DNA of 64,000 nt from Porphyromonadaceae bacterium (GCA_007280905.1 QYQM01000008.1:1-64000); one strand, 5' to 3'; counted from the first letter of the stretch, positions 33,137 to 42,721 are shown. Program-made: numbers and translations. Notes: generated by a model from the letters alone, not told the origin.

Positions 33137-35470
33137 ATGATCCGGCGCTGCAACAAAAAATATTTTATCAGAAATGGTCACACCATAATTCTGATCCTGC
33201 TTATCTTATTGGGATGCAATCCAGTACGATATGTTCCGGAGAATCAGTACCTGCTGAAATCAAATAAAATTCAAACCAAAGGCGGGAATGCCCCTGATCG
33301 CGACCTGGAAGATTATTTCCGGCAACAACCCAATAAAAAGATTTTCGGTTTTTGGCGATTTCATTTGGACGTATATAATCTCTCGAATCCTGCTAAAAAA
33401 AAGGGTTTTAGCAACTGGTTGAGGAAAATCGGAGAGGAACCGGTCATATATAATCAGGCTGCAACCAATGAAACCCTGAATCAGTTGAAACGTTATCTTA
33501 AAAATATTGGCTATTACAATGCTAAGGTTGATGATACCGTTTCCTTTTCCCATAAAAGAGCCAGCGTTGTTTACCGGATTGATTTTGGTCCGCCTTATGT
33601 GGTTGACCAGGTCAGGTTAACAAGTCCTGAAATGGTAACCGACACTGCGATCGGTAACCTGATTCGTCTGGATTCAACTTCCTCCTTACTGAAACCCGCG
33701 ATGCGATATGATCTTGAAGTATTACGGCTGGAGAGAATGCGGTTATCGAATTACCTTAGAGATAATGGCTATTATGGTTTTTCCAGGGAATATGTTTATT
33801 TTCAGGCAGATACAATGAAGGGTAATCACAAGGTCGATGTCTGGATGGGGATTAAAAACCCGAAAGATGCTATTAATGATGTCACCCTGCTGAATTTTCA
33901 TCCCCTTTACCGCATCGGTAATATCAGCATTATGACTGATTTTAATACATCGGATTATCTCCGCGATACATTGAGTTATCTGTCTGCTTCTGATACCATT
34001 ATTTATCAGGGCACCAGTTTCCTTTATAAGAACCGATTAAGGATGAAACCGAGCCTTCTTTATTCTTCTGTGGCATTTAAATCAGGAAGCCTCTTCAGCC
34101 AAAGCCTGGTGGATAAAACGATCGAGGCATTCAGTTCACTCCGCAATTTCAAGCAGATCAAGATCAACTTTACCCCAACCGGCAATCCAACCGACTCGGT
34201 ACAGAAACTCGACTGCCAGGTTTTATTAAGTCCTATGATCAGGCAATCGTATGATGTTTCGCTTGAAGGTACCTACTCCTCTGGAAATATCGGAGTGGCA
34301 GGAAACCTGATTTATAAAAACCGCAATCTCCTTCGGGGAGCCGAGAGCTTTGAGTTGAAATTCAAGGGAGCCGTGGAATTTCTGGCAAATTCGGTGTCAG
34401 ATTTTAACCGGATGGTTGAATTCGGTGTGGATGCGCGACTGGAGGTACCCCGTTCGTGGATTCCTTTTACAACCCGGAAAGGTTCAGCCTTTGGCAAACC
34501 TCACTCCTCGTTAAACCTGAGTTATAACTATCAGCAACGTCCCGACTTTACCAGAACCATTGTTAATGCTGCTTTTGGTTACAACTGGAAATTGGCGTTG
34601 TCGCGGCATCAGATCAATATCTTCGAGTTCAACTACGTGAACGTTACTAATATGTCTGATAGATTCTACCAGATTATTAAAGGCACTTATTTTGAAAATA
34701 GCTTTCGCTCGCATATGGTTCCGGCTTTGAACTATACTTATACATTGTCCAATCAGGAGGTTAATAAACAGTCAAGTTTCTTTTATGTCAGGTTACGACC
34801 TGAAATTGCGGGTAATGTGTTTTACGGATACAACCGCTTGACGGGCCACGTAAAACCTGAAAATGGTTATGAATTATTCAAAACCCCTTTCTCGCAATAT
34901 GCTGAAGTTGATGTCGATTTAAGGTACCATAGGGTGATCAATTCATCGAACAAAATGGCATTCCGGTTTTTTGCCGGTGCCGGATATCCATACGGAAACA
35001 GCGATGCCATGCCTTTTGAAAAGAAATATTTCTCCGGGGGGTCGTCAGGAATCCGTGCCTGGCAAGTCCGTTCACTCGGGCCGGGTACCTATGTTATCCC
35101 GGAAGATCAAAAGGGATTGTACCCTAACCAGCTGGGCGATATTAAACTGGAGGCAAGTGCTGAATATCGTTTCGATCTTTTCTCGATAATAAAAGGTGCG
35201 ATCTTTGTCGATGCCGGGAATATCTGGGCTATGAACTCGTCGGATGACCGGCCGGGTTCCGTTTTCAAAGCATCTGGTTTTTATAGGGAAATTGCCGTTG
35301 GAACCGGTTTCGGTATTCGTGCTGATTTTTCCTATTTTGTTGGCCGGCTTGATCTTGGAATAAAACTCCGCGATCCCGGCACTCCGGATGGCCCGAGATG
35401 GATCCCAGGTTACAGGAAATACCAGATCAGCGATTTCGTGCTTAACTTCGGAATCGGTTATCCTTTTTAG
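33137..35470 (+). CDS. tamL: TamL-like BamA/TamA family outer membrane lipoprotein
   Basis: A 777-residue Omp85 protein. It has a lipobox (LILLGC, Cys27) typical of Bacteroidota TamL, then VPENQYLLKSNKI and successive POTRA repeats (about residues 45-380; LKRYLKNIGYYNAKVDD, LSNYLRDNGYYGFSREYV). A C-terminal barrel carries SYNYQQRPDFTR, EKKYFSGGSSGIRAW and the final FGIGYPF. With TamB it is thought to move lipids or assemble outer-membrane proteins; tamB is not adjacent. Divergent from the SpoU methyltransferase gene, an arrangement common in the phylum. Confidence 0.85.
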   Translation: MIRRCNKKYFIRNGHTIILILLILLGCNPVRYVPENQYLLKSNKIQTKGGNAPDRDLEDYFRQQPNKKIFGFWRFHLDVYNLSNPAKKKGFSNWLRKIGEEPVIYNQAATNETLNQLKRYLKNIGYYNAKVDDTVSFSHKRASVVYRIDFGPPYVVDQVRLTSPEMVTDTAIGNLIRLDSTSSLLKPAMRYDLEVLRLERMRLSNYLRDNGYYGFSREYVYFQADTMKGNHKVDVWMGIKNPKDAINDVTLLNFHPLYRIGNISIMTDFNTSDYLRDTLSYLSASDTIIYQGTSFLYKNRLRMKPSLLYSSVAFKSGSLFSQSLVDKTIEAFSSLRNFKQIKINFTPTGNPTDSVQKLDCQVLLSPMIRQSYDVSLEGTYSSGNIGVAGNLIYKNRNLLRGAESFELKFKGAVEFLANSVSDFNRMVEFGVDARLEVPRSWIPFTTRKGSAFGKPHSSLNLSYNYQQRPDFTRTIVNAAFGYNWKLALSRHQINIFEFNYVNVTNMSDRFYQIIKGTYFENSFRSHMVPALNYTYTLSNQEVNKQSSFFYVRLRPEIAGNVFYGYNRLTGHVKPENGYELFKTPFSQYAEVDVDLRYHRVINSSNKMAFRFFAGAGYPYGNSDAMPFEKKYFSGGSSGIRAWQVRSLGPGTYVIPEDQKGLYPNQLGDIKLEASAEYRFDLFSIIKGAIFVDAGNIWAMNSSDDRPGSVFKASGFYREIAVGTGFGIRADFSYFVGRLDLGIKLRDPGTPDGPRWIPGYRKYQISDFVLNFGIGYPF

Positions 35471-35492
35471 ACGGATATAAGCCATCTTGCCT

Positions 35493-35500
35493 TATATTTG
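35493..35500 (+). promoter_or_regulatory. -7 element TATATTTG before the aldolase gene
   Basis: TATATTTG matches TAnnTTTG and lies 23 bp before the fba start, after the tamL stop at 35470. No clear -33 TTTG was found. Confidence 0.4.
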
Positions 35501-35523
35501 CGGATTCATTAAAATCACTGGTC

Positions 35524-36597
35524 ATGAAAATTCTTGATATAGTAAAACCCGGTGTAGTTACCGGAAAAGATGTTCAAAAGATCTTTAGTATCGCCAAAGA
35601 TAATAGTTTTGCCATTCCTGCTGTTAACGTGGTTGGCACCAACTCGGTTAATGCTGTTCTTGAAGCTGCACGTGCTGCCAGAGGACCTGTAATGATACAA
35701 TTCTCAAATGGAGGTGCCTCATTCTGGGCCGGCAAGGGATTGTCGAATGATAAACAGGAAGCTGCGATTCTCGGGGGTATCTCCGGGGCTCGCCATATTC
35801 ATACCGTTGCGGAAGCTTACGGTATTCCGGTCATCCTTCACACCGACCATGCCGCAAAAAAACTGCTTCCCTGGATCGACGGTCTGCTGGATCAGGGTGA
35901 GAAACATTTCCAGCGTCACGGGAAACCTCTGTATAGCTCGCATATGCTTGATCTATCTGAAGAAACGCTGGCCGAAAATATTGAAATTTGCAAACAATAC
36001 CTCGGTCGCATGAGTAAAATGGGCATGACCCTCGAAATTGAACTTGGGGTAACAGGCGGTGAGGAAGACGGTGTTGATAATACCGGATTAGATAATTCCC
36101 TATTATACACACAGCCTGAACATGTAGCCTTTGCTTATGCCGAGCTTTTAAAAATCAGCGACCAGTTTACCATCGCCGCATCATTTGGAAACGTTCATGG
36201 TGTATACAAACCAGGTAATGTAAAATTGCATCCGGTAATTCTAAAGAATTCGCAGGACTATATTGAAAAGAACCTGAAGACCGGATCCAAACCGGTTAAT
36301 TTCGTTTTCCACGGCGGATCAGGATCGACACAGCAAGAAATCCGCGAGGCTATTTCTTATGGAGTCATCAAAATGAATATTGATACCGATACCCAATGGG
36401 CCTATTGGATTGGTGTCAGGGACTACTATGAAAAGAATAAGGGGTATCTGCAGACTCAGATTGGCAACCCTGAAGGGGCAGATAAACCCAATAAGAAAAA
36501 ATATGATCCGCGTGTAGTGCTCCGTGAAGGGGAAAAAACACTTATTGCCAGGGTGCAAAAAGCTTTTGAAGATCTGAACTGCCTCGATCGGTTGTAA
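35524..36597 (+). CDS. fbaA: Class II fructose-bisphosphate aldolase
   Basis: A 357-residue zinc aldolase of the long class IIA (E. coli FbaA) type, cleaving fructose 1,6-bisphosphate in glycolysis and the reverse step in gluconeogenesis. Diagnostic segments: AIPAVNVVGTNSVNAVLEAAR, VILHTDHAAKKLLPW (zinc-binding His, catalytic Asp), LEIELGVTGGEEDGVDN (metal Glu), FGNVHGVYKPG, VFHGGSGS and VIKMNIDTDTQWAYW. It stands alone behind a TATATTTG element. Confidence 0.95.
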   Translation: MKILDIVKPGVVTGKDVQKIFSIAKDNSFAIPAVNVVGTNSVNAVLEAARAARGPVMIQFSNGGASFWAGKGLSNDKQEAAILGGISGARHIHTVAEAYGIPVILHTDHAAKKLLPWIDGLLDQGEKHFQRHGKPLYSSHMLDLSEETLAENIEICKQYLGRMSKMGMTLEIELGVTGGEEDGVDNTGLDNSLLYTQPEHVAFAYAELLKISDQFTIAASFGNVHGVYKPGNVKLHPVILKNSQDYIEKNLKTGSKPVNFVFHGGSGSTQQEIREAISYGVIKMNIDTDTQWAYWIGVRDYYEKNKGYLQTQIGNPEGADKPNKKKYDPRVVLREGEKTLIARVQKAFEDLNCLDRL

Positions 36598-36673
36598 TTT
36601 TTACATTATATCCCTGAAATAATAGGCGTAACATTTCCATTTTGGCAGACGAACTGCATCTAATACCGGTAAA

Positions 36674-36679
36674 AGGAGG
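36674..36679 (+). promoter_or_regulatory. Strong Shine-Dalgarno AGGAGG before the HhH gene
   Basis: AGGAGG six bases from the ATG at 36685. Full Shine-Dalgarno sites are uncommon in Bacteroidota, so the site supports this start. A second one lies at 38543-38548 before hpf. Confidence 0.6.
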
Positions 36680-36684
36680 TATAT

Positions 36685-37305
36685 ATGACCAAATTTTACC
36701 GGTATCTTTTTACCAGGTCGGAATTGAGGGGAGTCCTGATTTTAAGTTTCGGAGTTATCCTGATCCGGGTTCTTGCCTTTTCGATCAGTCCGATGGTAAG
36801 TGATTCCTCTGGTGATACATTAGCATTTGCCATGGCGGATTCAACCGGGCAGGCCCGCAAGAAGCCGAAAATAATTGAGATTAATTCGGCCGATAGCCTT
36901 GCCCTGCTTGATCTGCCTGGGATCGGACCGGTTTTTGCCAAACGGATTATCAAGTACCGTCAAATGCTTGGTGGTTTCGCGTATCCCGAACAACTGAAAG
37001 AAGTATATGGTATGGATTCGGCCCGGTTGTCCGGTTTTATTAAACAGATCAGGATTGATACTTCAGGGATTCGCAGGATTGATATAAACAAGGCAACATT
37101 TAAAGAACTACTGGCTCATCCCTATCTGGAATATGAACAGGTTAAGGCGATTGCGAGATTTCGCGACAAGAAAGGATTGCTTGGATCGCCAGGTGAACTA
37201 TGGGCAGCAGGTATTTTGGCTGACTCACTGTGGAGTTGTTTGTCCCATTACCTGATTGTTGTGACAGATTCTGCTTTAAAAGAAAATAAGATTTTGGTTA
37301 AATGA
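36685..37305 (+). CDS. ComEA-like helix-hairpin-helix protein
   Basis: A 206-residue protein with one N-terminal membrane helix (about residues 15-35) and two tandem ComEA/T2SK-like HhH units. The first reads IEINSADSLALLDLPGIGP and continues AKRIIKYRQMLGGF. The second is DINKATFKELLAHPYLEYEQ followed by KAIARFRDKKG. Such domains bind DNA without sequence preference. It may take part in DNA uptake or sit at the membrane near DNA; function is unproven. It has a perfect Shine-Dalgarno site and a 63-bp spacer to rpsU. Confidence 0.8.
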   Translation: MTKFYRYLFTRSELRGVLILSFGVILIRVLAFSISPMVSDSSGDTLAFAMADSTGQARKKPKIIEINSADSLALLDLPGIGPVFAKRIIKYRQMLGGFAYPEQLKEVYGMDSARLSGFIKQIRIDTSGIRRIDINKATFKELLAHPYLEYEQVKAIARFRDKKGLLGSPGELWAAGILADSLWSCLSHYLIVVTDSALKENKILVK

Positions 37306-37368
37306 AGATTTTTGTTTTCCTTTGCAGTCCAAATTTCGGTTAACTGAACGCATTAAAAGAATTAACGT

Positions 37369-37566
37369 ATGATCATTATTCCGGTAAAAGAAGGTGAGAA
37401 CATTGAAAGGGCCCTCAAAAAATTTAAACGTAAATTTGAAAAAACCGGCGTGGTAAAAGAATTAAGAGCACGTCAGGCTTTCACTAAACCTTCGATCAAA
37501 CGGCGTCAGGAGTTGCTCCGTGCTGCCTATGTGCAGGGACTGCAGCAAGCGGAAGAGAACGAATAA
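37369..37566 (+). CDS. rpsU: 30S ribosomal protein S21
   Basis: A 65-residue basic protein starting MIIIPVKEGENIERALKKF and containing FKRKFEKTGV and KPSIKRRQEL, the S21 pattern. S21 joins the small subunit near the anti-Shine-Dalgarno end. In Bacteroidota bS21 with bS18 and bS6 helps hide that end of 16S rRNA, which fits the rarity of Shine-Dalgarno sites here. It precedes xerC by 72 bp. Confidence 0.95.
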   Translation: MIIIPVKEGENIERALKKFKRKFEKTGVVKELRARQAFTKPSIKRRQELLRAAYVQGLQQAEENE

Positions 37567-37594
37567 ACTTATCCGCCTTTATGCGGTCCGCAAC

Positions 37595-37631
37595 AATCTT
37601 TACAAATTATTGTTATATTTATGTAAAGATT
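37595..37631. promoter_or_regulatory. Inverted repeat in the xerC leader
   Basis: AATCTTTAC (37595-37603) and GTAAAGATT (37623-37631) are perfect 9-bp inverted repeats separated by 19 AT-rich bases. The right arm ends 7 bp before the xerC start. It could be an operator, or a leader hairpin limiting ribosome access. No T-run follows. Confidence 0.4.
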
Positions 37632-37638
37632 CCGGATC

Positions 37639-38529
37639 ATGATGGATGCTGTTGATTTGTTCCTCAGGTTTCTTCACACTGAAAAACGATATTCCCCGTA
37701 TACTTTGCAATCATATAAAACTGATTTGTTGCAGTTTAGCCGTTTCATAGGGGAATGCGGTTCAAGCGATTCAATTACTTTATGCACTACCAGGCAAATC
37801 CGGAGTTGGGTAATCTCGATGCTCGACGATGGTATGGCCGCAAGGTCGGTTAACCGGAAAACAACTACTCTCCGAAGATTTTATCGTTTTTGCCAACAGG
37901 AAGGCCTGGTTGTCAATAATCCCGCAGATTTCTTACCGTCAGTCAAAGCCCCTAAACCCTTACCTGTTTTCATGGAAGAAAGCCAGATGGATTCAGTACT
38001 CGATAGAGCAACTGTTCCTGTAGAGTTCCCGGAGATCAGGGATTTGCTGATTCTGGATTTATTATATGGAACAGGGATTCGGCTTAGTGAACTGACGGGA
38101 TTGAAGGATAAGGATATTGACTCCAGTCGTTGTCAGATAAAGGTTTTGGGTAAAAGACAGAAGGAAAGGATTATTCCCGTAACCCCGGAGCTGGTCGGGC
38201 TGATCAACGATTATCAAACGGTTCGGAATCGTACATTTAACGTTATCGGGGGTGGAATGCTTATTCTGACTGATAAAGGGCGTCCGGTTTATGCCAAATT
38301 GGTATACCGGGTTGTCAACCAGGCTTTAGGGATGGTTACCAGTGCAGGAAGGAGAAGCCCTCATGTATTGCGGCATACATACGCAACCCATCTCCTGAAC
38401 AGGGGTGCTGAATTGAATGCTATAAAGGAACTTTTAGGACATGCAAGCCTGAGTGCTACTCAGGTTTATACGCATACGGGTTTTGAAAAACTGAAACAAG
38501 TTTACCAAAAGGCTCATCCAAGAGCCTGA
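37639..38529 (+). CDS. xerC: Tyrosine recombinase XerC/XerD
   Basis: A 296-residue chromosome-dimer recombinase. The N-terminal SAM-like domain (FLRFLHTEKRYSPYTLQSYKTD) is followed by the catalytic residues: LLYGTGIRLSELTGL (Arg), VLGKRQKERIIPV (Lys), PHVLRHTYATHLLNRG (His, Arg), ELLGHASLSATQVYTH (His, Tyr). Normal length for XerC/D. With a partner Xer it resolves chromosome dimers at dif. The position between rpsU and hpf is typical of Bacteroidota. Whether it is XerC or XerD proper cannot be decided. Confidence 0.88.
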   Translation: MMDAVDLFLRFLHTEKRYSPYTLQSYKTDLLQFSRFIGECGSSDSITLCTTRQIRSWVISMLDDGMAARSVNRKTTTLRRFYRFCQQEGLVVNNPADFLPSVKAPKPLPVFMEESQMDSVLDRATVPVEFPEIRDLLILDLLYGTGIRLSELTGLKDKDIDSSRCQIKVLGKRQKERIIPVTPELVGLINDYQTVRNRTFNVIGGGMLILTDKGRPVYAKLVYRVVNQALGMVTSAGRRSPHVLRHTYATHLLNRGAELNAIKELLGHASLSATQVYTHTGFEKLKQVYQKAHPRA

Positions 38530-38556
38530 TCACTAAAATTTTAGGAGGAATTATTT

Positions 38557-38856
38557 ATGACCATCAAAATTCAATCCGTGCATTTCGATGCTGACCAGAA
38601 ACTTCTGGATTTTATCGAAGAAAAAGTCACCAAACTTAGTGTGTTTGAAGACTCAATTCTGGGAGCAGAGGTAATCCTTCGTTTGGACAAGAATCAAAAT
38701 TCCGAAAATAAACTCAGCGAGATCCGACTCATCATTTCAGGATCCGATTTGTTTGCCAAGAAACAATGTAAATCCTTTGAGGAAGCTATTGATCAGACTA
38801 TTGAAGCTCTGAAACGTCAGTTATTCAGACAAAAAGGTAAAAAAACCAGCAGGTAG
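38557..38856 (+). CDS. hpf: Ribosome hibernation promoting factor (HPF/RaiA)
   Basis: A 99-residue short HPF with IQSVHFDADQKLLDFIEEKV, LGAEVILRLDKN and a basic C-terminal helix. HPF blocks idle 30S subunits and favours ribosome storage in stationary phase. It lacks the C-terminal dimerisation domain of long HPF. AGGAGG at 38543-38548 precedes the ATG. Confidence 0.9.
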   Translation: MTIKIQSVHFDADQKLLDFIEEKVTKLSVFEDSILGAEVILRLDKNQNSENKLSEIRLIISGSDLFAKKQCKSFEEAIDQTIEALKRQLFRQKGKKTSR

Positions 38857-38875
38857 AAAAAAATTCTTGAAAAGT

Positions 38876-38906
38876 TTTGATGTCTGATTTCTATGTACTA
38901 CATTTG
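38876..38906 (+). promoter_or_regulatory. Consensus primary promoter for the tRNA-tuf operon
   Basis: TTTG (38876-38879), 19 bases, then TACATTTG (38899-38906): an exact fit to the Bacteroidota primary-sigma consensus TTTG-N19-TAnnTTTG. Transcription should start a few bases on, about 50 bp before tRNA-Thr. It probably feeds tRNAs, tuf and the genes beyond. Confidence 0.75.
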
Positions 38907-38965
38907 CAGACCCAAAACTGGCAATGGGAGAGTTCTTTTATTTTTTGCTTTTTTAGACTGAATTT

Positions 38966-39039
38966 GCCAATGTAGCTCAGTTGGCCAGAGCAGCTGATTT
39001 GTAATCAGCTGGTCGGGGGTTCGAATCCCTCCATTGGCT
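38966..39039 (+). tRNA. tRNA-Thr (TGT)
   Basis: A 74-base cloverleaf: acceptor GCCAATG pairs with CATTGGC, anticodon stem GCTGA/TCAGC around loop TTTGTAA, T-loop GTTCGAATC. The anticodon is TGT. CCA is not encoded. First of a tRNA cluster ahead of tuf. Confidence 0.95.
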
Positions 39040-39070
39040 CGAATTTAGTCCGAATTTAGTATTACGATAA

Positions 39071-39156
39071 GGGGAGATACCAAAGTGGCCAACTGGGGCA
39101 GACTGTAAATCTGTTGGCTGACGCCTTCGGAGGTTCGAATCCTCCTCTCCCCACCA
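39071..39156 (+). tRNA. tRNA-Tyr (GTA)
   Basis: A class II tRNA with a long variable arm (TTGGCTGACGCCTTCGG region). The acceptor GGGGAGA pairs with TCTCCCC and the anticodon loop CTGTAAA gives GTA. This copy encodes its CCA end (39154-39156), unlike its neighbours. Confidence 0.95.
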
Positions 39157-39161
39157 GTGCG

Positions 39162-39233
39162 GCGGGAATAGCTCAGCGGTAGAGCATTAGCCTTCCAAGC
39201 TAAGGGTCGCGGGTTCGAATCTCGTTTCCCGCT
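39162..39233 (+). tRNA. tRNA-Gly (TCC)
   Basis: A 72-base tRNA: acceptor GCGGGAA with TTCCCGC, anticodon stem TTAGC/GCTAA around CTTCCAA, T-loop GGTTCGAAT. Anticodon TCC. It begins five bases after the tRNA-Tyr CCA, so processing must separate them. Confidence 0.95.
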
Positions 39234-39242
39234 CGGAAATTA

Positions 39243-39315
<73 letters not shown>

Positions 39316-39372
39316 CAAATGTATAAGATGAAATCATTATTTAGTTAAATAAACGGAACAAAAAAAGTAGCC

Positions 39373-40557
39373 ATGGCTAAGGAAAAATTTGAAAGGACTA
39401 AACCTCACGTCAATATCGGTACTATCGGCCACGTTGACCACGGTAAAACTACTTTAACTTCTGCCATTACGATGGCCCTGAACAAGAAGGGGCTTGCAGA
39501 TGTTAAGAGTTTTGATTCAATTGATAACGCTCCTGAGGAGAAGGAGAGGGGTATTACAATTAATACTGCCCACGTTGAGTATCAGACGGCAACTCGCCAC
39601 TATGCTCACGTAGACTGTCCGGGCCATGCTGACTATGTGAAAAACATGGTTACTGGTGCTGCCCAAATGGACGGTGCAATTCTGGTGGTAGCAGGTACCG
39701 ATGGTCCTATGCCACAGACTCGTGAACATATCTTGCTGGCTCGTCAGGTTAACGTTCCAAGAATTGTTGTATTCATCAATAAGTGCGACAGCGTTGATGA
39801 CCCTGAACTGTTGGAACTGGTAGAAATGGAAATCCGCGAACTTCTTACATTCTATAAGTTTGACGGTGAAAATACCCCGGTAATCTTCGGATCTGCTCTC
39901 GGAGCTATGCATGAGGAACCTCAATGGGTTAAGAAAGTATATGATCTGATGGACGCTGTTGATACCTGGATTGAAATACCTCCGCGGGCAATTGAAAAAC
40001 CATTCCTGATGCCGGTTGAAGACGTTTTTTCGATCACCGGACGTGGAACAGTTGCAACCGGTAGGATTGAAACCGGTATCGTTAACACAGGTGATGAAAT
40101 CCAGATTGTCGGCCTCGGTGAAGGACGGAAAGCAATTGTAACCGGTGTTGAAATGTTCCGCAAGATTCTTGATCGCGGTGAAGCTGGGGATAACGTGGGT
40201 TTACTGCTTCGCGGTGTTGATAAAGAAGAAGTTCGTCGTGGACAGGTTATTGCAAAACCAGGTTCGATTACTCCTCATACAAAAGTAAAAGCTGAGGTTT
40301 ATATCCTGAAAAAAGAAGAAGGTGGTCGCCATACTCCTTTCCATAACAAATATCGTCCGCAGTTCTATATCAGGACTCTCGATGTTACCGGTGAGATTCT
40401 TCTTCCCGAAGGAACTGAGATGGTTATGCCTGGTGACAACCTGACGATTACCATTCAGCTGATTACTCCGGTAGCTATCGACCGTGGTCTTCGCTTCGCA
40501 ATCCGCGAAGGAGGCCGTACAGTTGGTGCCGGCCAGGTGGTTGAAATTATTGAATAG
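39373..40557 (+). CDS. tuf: Elongation factor Tu
   Basis: A 394-residue GTPase that brings aminoacyl-tRNA to the ribosome. G1 is GHVDHGKT, G3 is [10 protein letters not shown]4 is NKCD; domains 2 and 3 are complete, ending AGQVVEIIE. It lies between tRNA-Thr and tRNA-Trp, in the conserved tRNA-tuf-tRNA-secE-nusG order. A hairpin at 40571-40603 separates it from tRNA-Trp. Confidence 0.97.
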   Translation: MAKEKFERTKPHVNIGTIGHVDHGKTTLTSAITMALNKKGLADVKSFDSIDNAPEEKERGITINTAHVEYQTATRHYAHVDCPGHADYVKNMVTGAAQMDGAILVVAGTDGPMPQTREHILLARQVNVPRIVVFINKCDSVDDPELLELVEMEIRELLTFYKFDGENTPVIFGSALGAMHEEPQWVKKVYDLMDAVDTWIEIPPRAIEKPFLMPVEDVFSITGRGTVATGRIETGIVNTGDEIQIVGLGEGRKAIVTGVEMFRKILDRGEAGDNVGLLLRGVDKEEVRRGQVIAKPGSITPHTKVKAEVYILKKEEGGRHTPFHNKYRPQFYIRTLDVTGEILLPEGTEMVMPGDNLTITIQLITPVAIDRGLRFAIREGGRTVGAGQVVEIIE

Positions 40558-40570
40558 TAGATATTTTTTG

Positions 40571-40603
40571 AAGGGTGATGCGGTGAATAACCGGATCACC
40601 CTT
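40571..40603 (+). terminator. Hairpin between tuf and tRNA-Trp
   Basis: AAGGGTGAT (40571-40579) pairs with ATCACCCTT (40595-40603), with a shorter inner CGG/CCG stem. There is no T-run, so it more likely acts in RNA processing or partial termination than as a full terminator. Confidence 0.5.
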
Positions 40604-40608
40604 ATCAT

Positions 40609-40681
40609 ACGGATGTAGCTCAATTGGTAGAGCAGCGGTCTCCAAAACCGCAGGTTGGGAGTTCGAGTCTCTCCATCCGTG
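40609..40681 (+). tRNA. tRNA-Trp (CCA)
   Basis: A 73-base tRNA: acceptor ACGGATG with CATCCGT, anticodon stem GCGGT/ACCGC around CTCCAAA, T-loop GTTCGAGTC. Anticodon CCA. It sits 15 bp before secE and is probably cut from the same transcript. Confidence 0.95.
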
Positions 40682-40696
40682 CCTAGTGCTTAAGCA

Positions 40697-40888
40697 ATGA
40701 AAGTCAAGACCTATTTTAAAGAATCGTACGACGAGTTAGTTCATAAGGTTTCATGGCCGACATGGCCGGAATTGCAAAATTCCGCTATTGTTGTCCTGGT
40801 TGCTTCCCTGATTATTGCCCTCATTGTATTGATTATGGATTTTTCGTTCAGAAACGTGATGCATGCCATTTACAACATGTTTTTTTAA
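40697..40888 (+). CDS. secE: Preprotein translocase subunit SecE
   Basis: A 63-residue small SecE with KESYDELVHKVSWPTWPEL, the conserved amphipathic helix, and one membrane helix (about residues 30-52). It clamps SecY in the translocation channel. Followed by nusG after 12 bp. Confidence 0.94.
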   Translation: MKVKTYFKESYDELVHKVSWPTWPELQNSAIVVLVASLIIALIVLIMDFSFRNVMHAIYNMFF

Positions 40889-40900
40889 CCTGAGCGAACA

Positions 40901-41449
40901 ATGAGTCAGAACGAAAAAAAGTGGTATGTCCTGAGAGCGATTGGCGGTAAGGAGAAAAAGGTTAAAGAGTATATCGAAAGCGAAATAGCTCACCATAACC
41001 TGCAGGATTACATTACCCAGGTTCTGATCCCCACTGAAAAGATCTATCAGATCCGAAATGGTAAAAAAGTGTCCAAAGAGAGAAATTATCTCCCCGGATA
41101 CGTTTTGATCGAAGCGGTTCTGGTGGGTGAAGTACCCCACATTTTGAAAAACGTACCCAATGTTATCGGTTTTTTGGGTGAAGAACGTGGAGGAGTAGCT
41201 GTCCCGATGAGACAGTCGGAAGTCAACCGGATTTTAGGAAAGGTTGATGAATTGTCAGAAACCGATGAGGAACTGAATGTTCCTTTCTTCGTTGGTGAAG
41301 CTGTTAAAGTGGTTGACGGACCGTTTAATAGTTTTTCCGGCGTTATTGAAGAAGTGAACAATGAAAAGAAAAAGCTGAAAGTTATCGTCAAAATTTTTGG
41401 ACGAAAAACACCTTTGGAACTCAGTTTTATGCAGGTCGAAAAGGAATAG
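40901..41449 (+). CDS. nusG: Transcription termination/antitermination protein NusG
   Basis: A 182-residue NusG. The N-terminal NGN domain ([28 protein letters not shown]) is followed by a KOW domain ([21 protein letters not shown]). It binds RNA polymerase and affects pausing, termination and coupling with translation. It begins the transcription-translation gene block. Confidence 0.95.
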   Translation: MSQNEKKWYVLRAIGGKEKKVKEYIESEIAHHNLQDYITQVLIPTEKIYQIRNGKKVSKERNYLPGYVLIEAVLVGEVPHILKNVPNVIGFLGEERGGVAVPMRQSEVNRILGKVDELSETDEELNVPFFVGEAVKVVDGPFNSFSGVIEEVNNEKKKLKVIVKIFGRKTPLELSFMQVEKE

Positions 41450-41514
41450 GGATTTCAACTGGTTCTTGCTTCCAAAGGATCGGCTGAAAAAAATGCTTTC
41501 CCCTGTTTTGATCC

Positions 41515-41538
41515 TCCGCAGGAAGTTACTGCTGCGGA
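41515..41538 (+). promoter_or_regulatory. Hairpin in the rplK leader
   Basis: TCCGCAG (41515-41521) pairs with CTGCGGA (41532-41538) across a 10-base loop in the 125-bp nusG-rplK gap. The position fits a leader for ribosomal-protein feedback or an RNA-processing site, but no known L1-binding motif was established. Confidence 0.35.
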
Positions 41539-41574
41539 ACCTGTATGAGCGTTTATAATAAATTTTGAAATCGT

Positions 41575-42012
41575 ATGGCAAAAGAAGTTACGGGAATCAT
41601 CAAATTGCAGATCCGGGGCGGGGCAGCAAACCCCTCACCACCTGTCGGACCGGCGTTGGGTTCTAAAGGAGTCAATATCATGGACTTCTGCAAGCAATTC
41701 AATGCCCGTACTCAGGACAAAGCCGGAAAAATTATTCCCGTGGTGATAAAGGTTTTTAGCGATAAATCATTTGAATTTATAACAAAAACCCCGCCTGCAG
41801 CTGTTCAATTGATCGAAGTCTCCAAAATTAAAAAGGGATCTTCGGAACCAAATCGTGTAAAAGTTGGTTCAGTAACTTGGGAACAGGTTCGTCAGATCGC
41901 TGAAGATAAAATGGAGGACTTAAATGCCTTCACTGTTGAATCAGCAATGCAAATGATCGCAGGTACAGCACGGAGCATGGGAATAACAATTAAAGGTGAT
42001 GCAGCCTTATAA
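41575..42012 (+). CDS. rplK: 50S ribosomal protein L11
   Basis: A 145-residue L11 with [35 protein letters not shown] and the C-terminal rRNA-binding domain ending [13 protein letters not shown]. It forms the GTPase-associated centre. First of rplKAJL. Confidence 0.97.
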   Translation: MAKEVTGIIKLQIRGGAANPSPPVGPALGSKGVNIMDFCKQFNARTQDKAGKIIPVVIKVFSDKSFEFITKTPPAAVQLIEVSKIKKGSSEPNRVKVGSVTWEQVRQIAEDKMEDLNAFTVESAMQMIAGTARSMGITIKGDAAL

Positions 42013-42025
42013 TTAAGGAGTTATC

Positions 42026-42721
42026 ATGGCTAAACTGACCAAGAACAGAAAACTCGTCCTCGGAAAAATCGAGGCCGAAAAATTGTATACCCTGACGGAA
42101 GCATCAGACCTGTTAAAACAGGTTTCTACCGCTAAGTTCAACGCTTCAGTGGATATTGATGTACGTCTCGGGGTTGATCCCAGGAAGGCCAATCAAATGG
42201 TCCGCGGTGTAGTCACCCTGCCGCATGGCACCGGTAAAGTAATTCGGGTTCTGGCACTTGTCACCCCCGATAAAGAAACCGAAGCTAAAGAGGCAGGAGC
42301 AGATTTTGTTGGTCTTGACGACTATGTCGAAAAGATCAAAGGAGGCTGGACTGACGTCGATGTGATCATTACCATGCCTTCCTGCATGGCAAAAATCGGA
42401 CCCCTCGGCCGAATTCTCGGTCCGCGCGGATTGATGCCGAACCCTAAAACCGGAACTGTTACCATGGAAGTAGGAAAAGCTATTACCGATGTAAAAAAAG
42501 GTAAGATCGACTTTCGCGTTGATAAATTCGGTATTGTTCATGCGGGTGTCGGGAAAGTTTCTTTTGAACCGGAAATGATTGCGGATAATGCCCGCGAACT
42601 TCTTTCCACTATCCTCAAACTGAAACCATCCGCCGCTAAAGGTACTTACGTTAAAAGTATTTATATGTCAAGTACCATGAGCCCTGGAATTCCGATTGAC
42701 CCTAGGTCAATTGACGCTTAA
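42026..42721 (+). CDS. rplA: 50S ribosomal protein L1
   Basis: A 231-residue L1, shaping the L1 stalk by the E site. Motifs: [31 protein letters not shown] and [15 protein letters not shown]. It starts 13 bp after rplK. L1 usually represses its own operon by binding the leader mRNA. Confidence 0.97.
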   Translation: MAKLTKNRKLVLGKIEAEKLYTLTEASDLLKQVSTAKFNASVDIDVRLGVDPRKANQMVRGVVTLPHGTGKVIRVLALVTPDKETEAKEAGADFVGLDDYVEKIKGGWTDVDVIITMPSCMAKIGPLGRILGPRGLMPNPKTGTVTMEVGKAITDVKKGKIDFRVDKFGIVHAGVGKVSFEPEMIADNARELLSTILKLKPSAAKGTYVKSIYMSSTMSPGIPIDPRSIDA

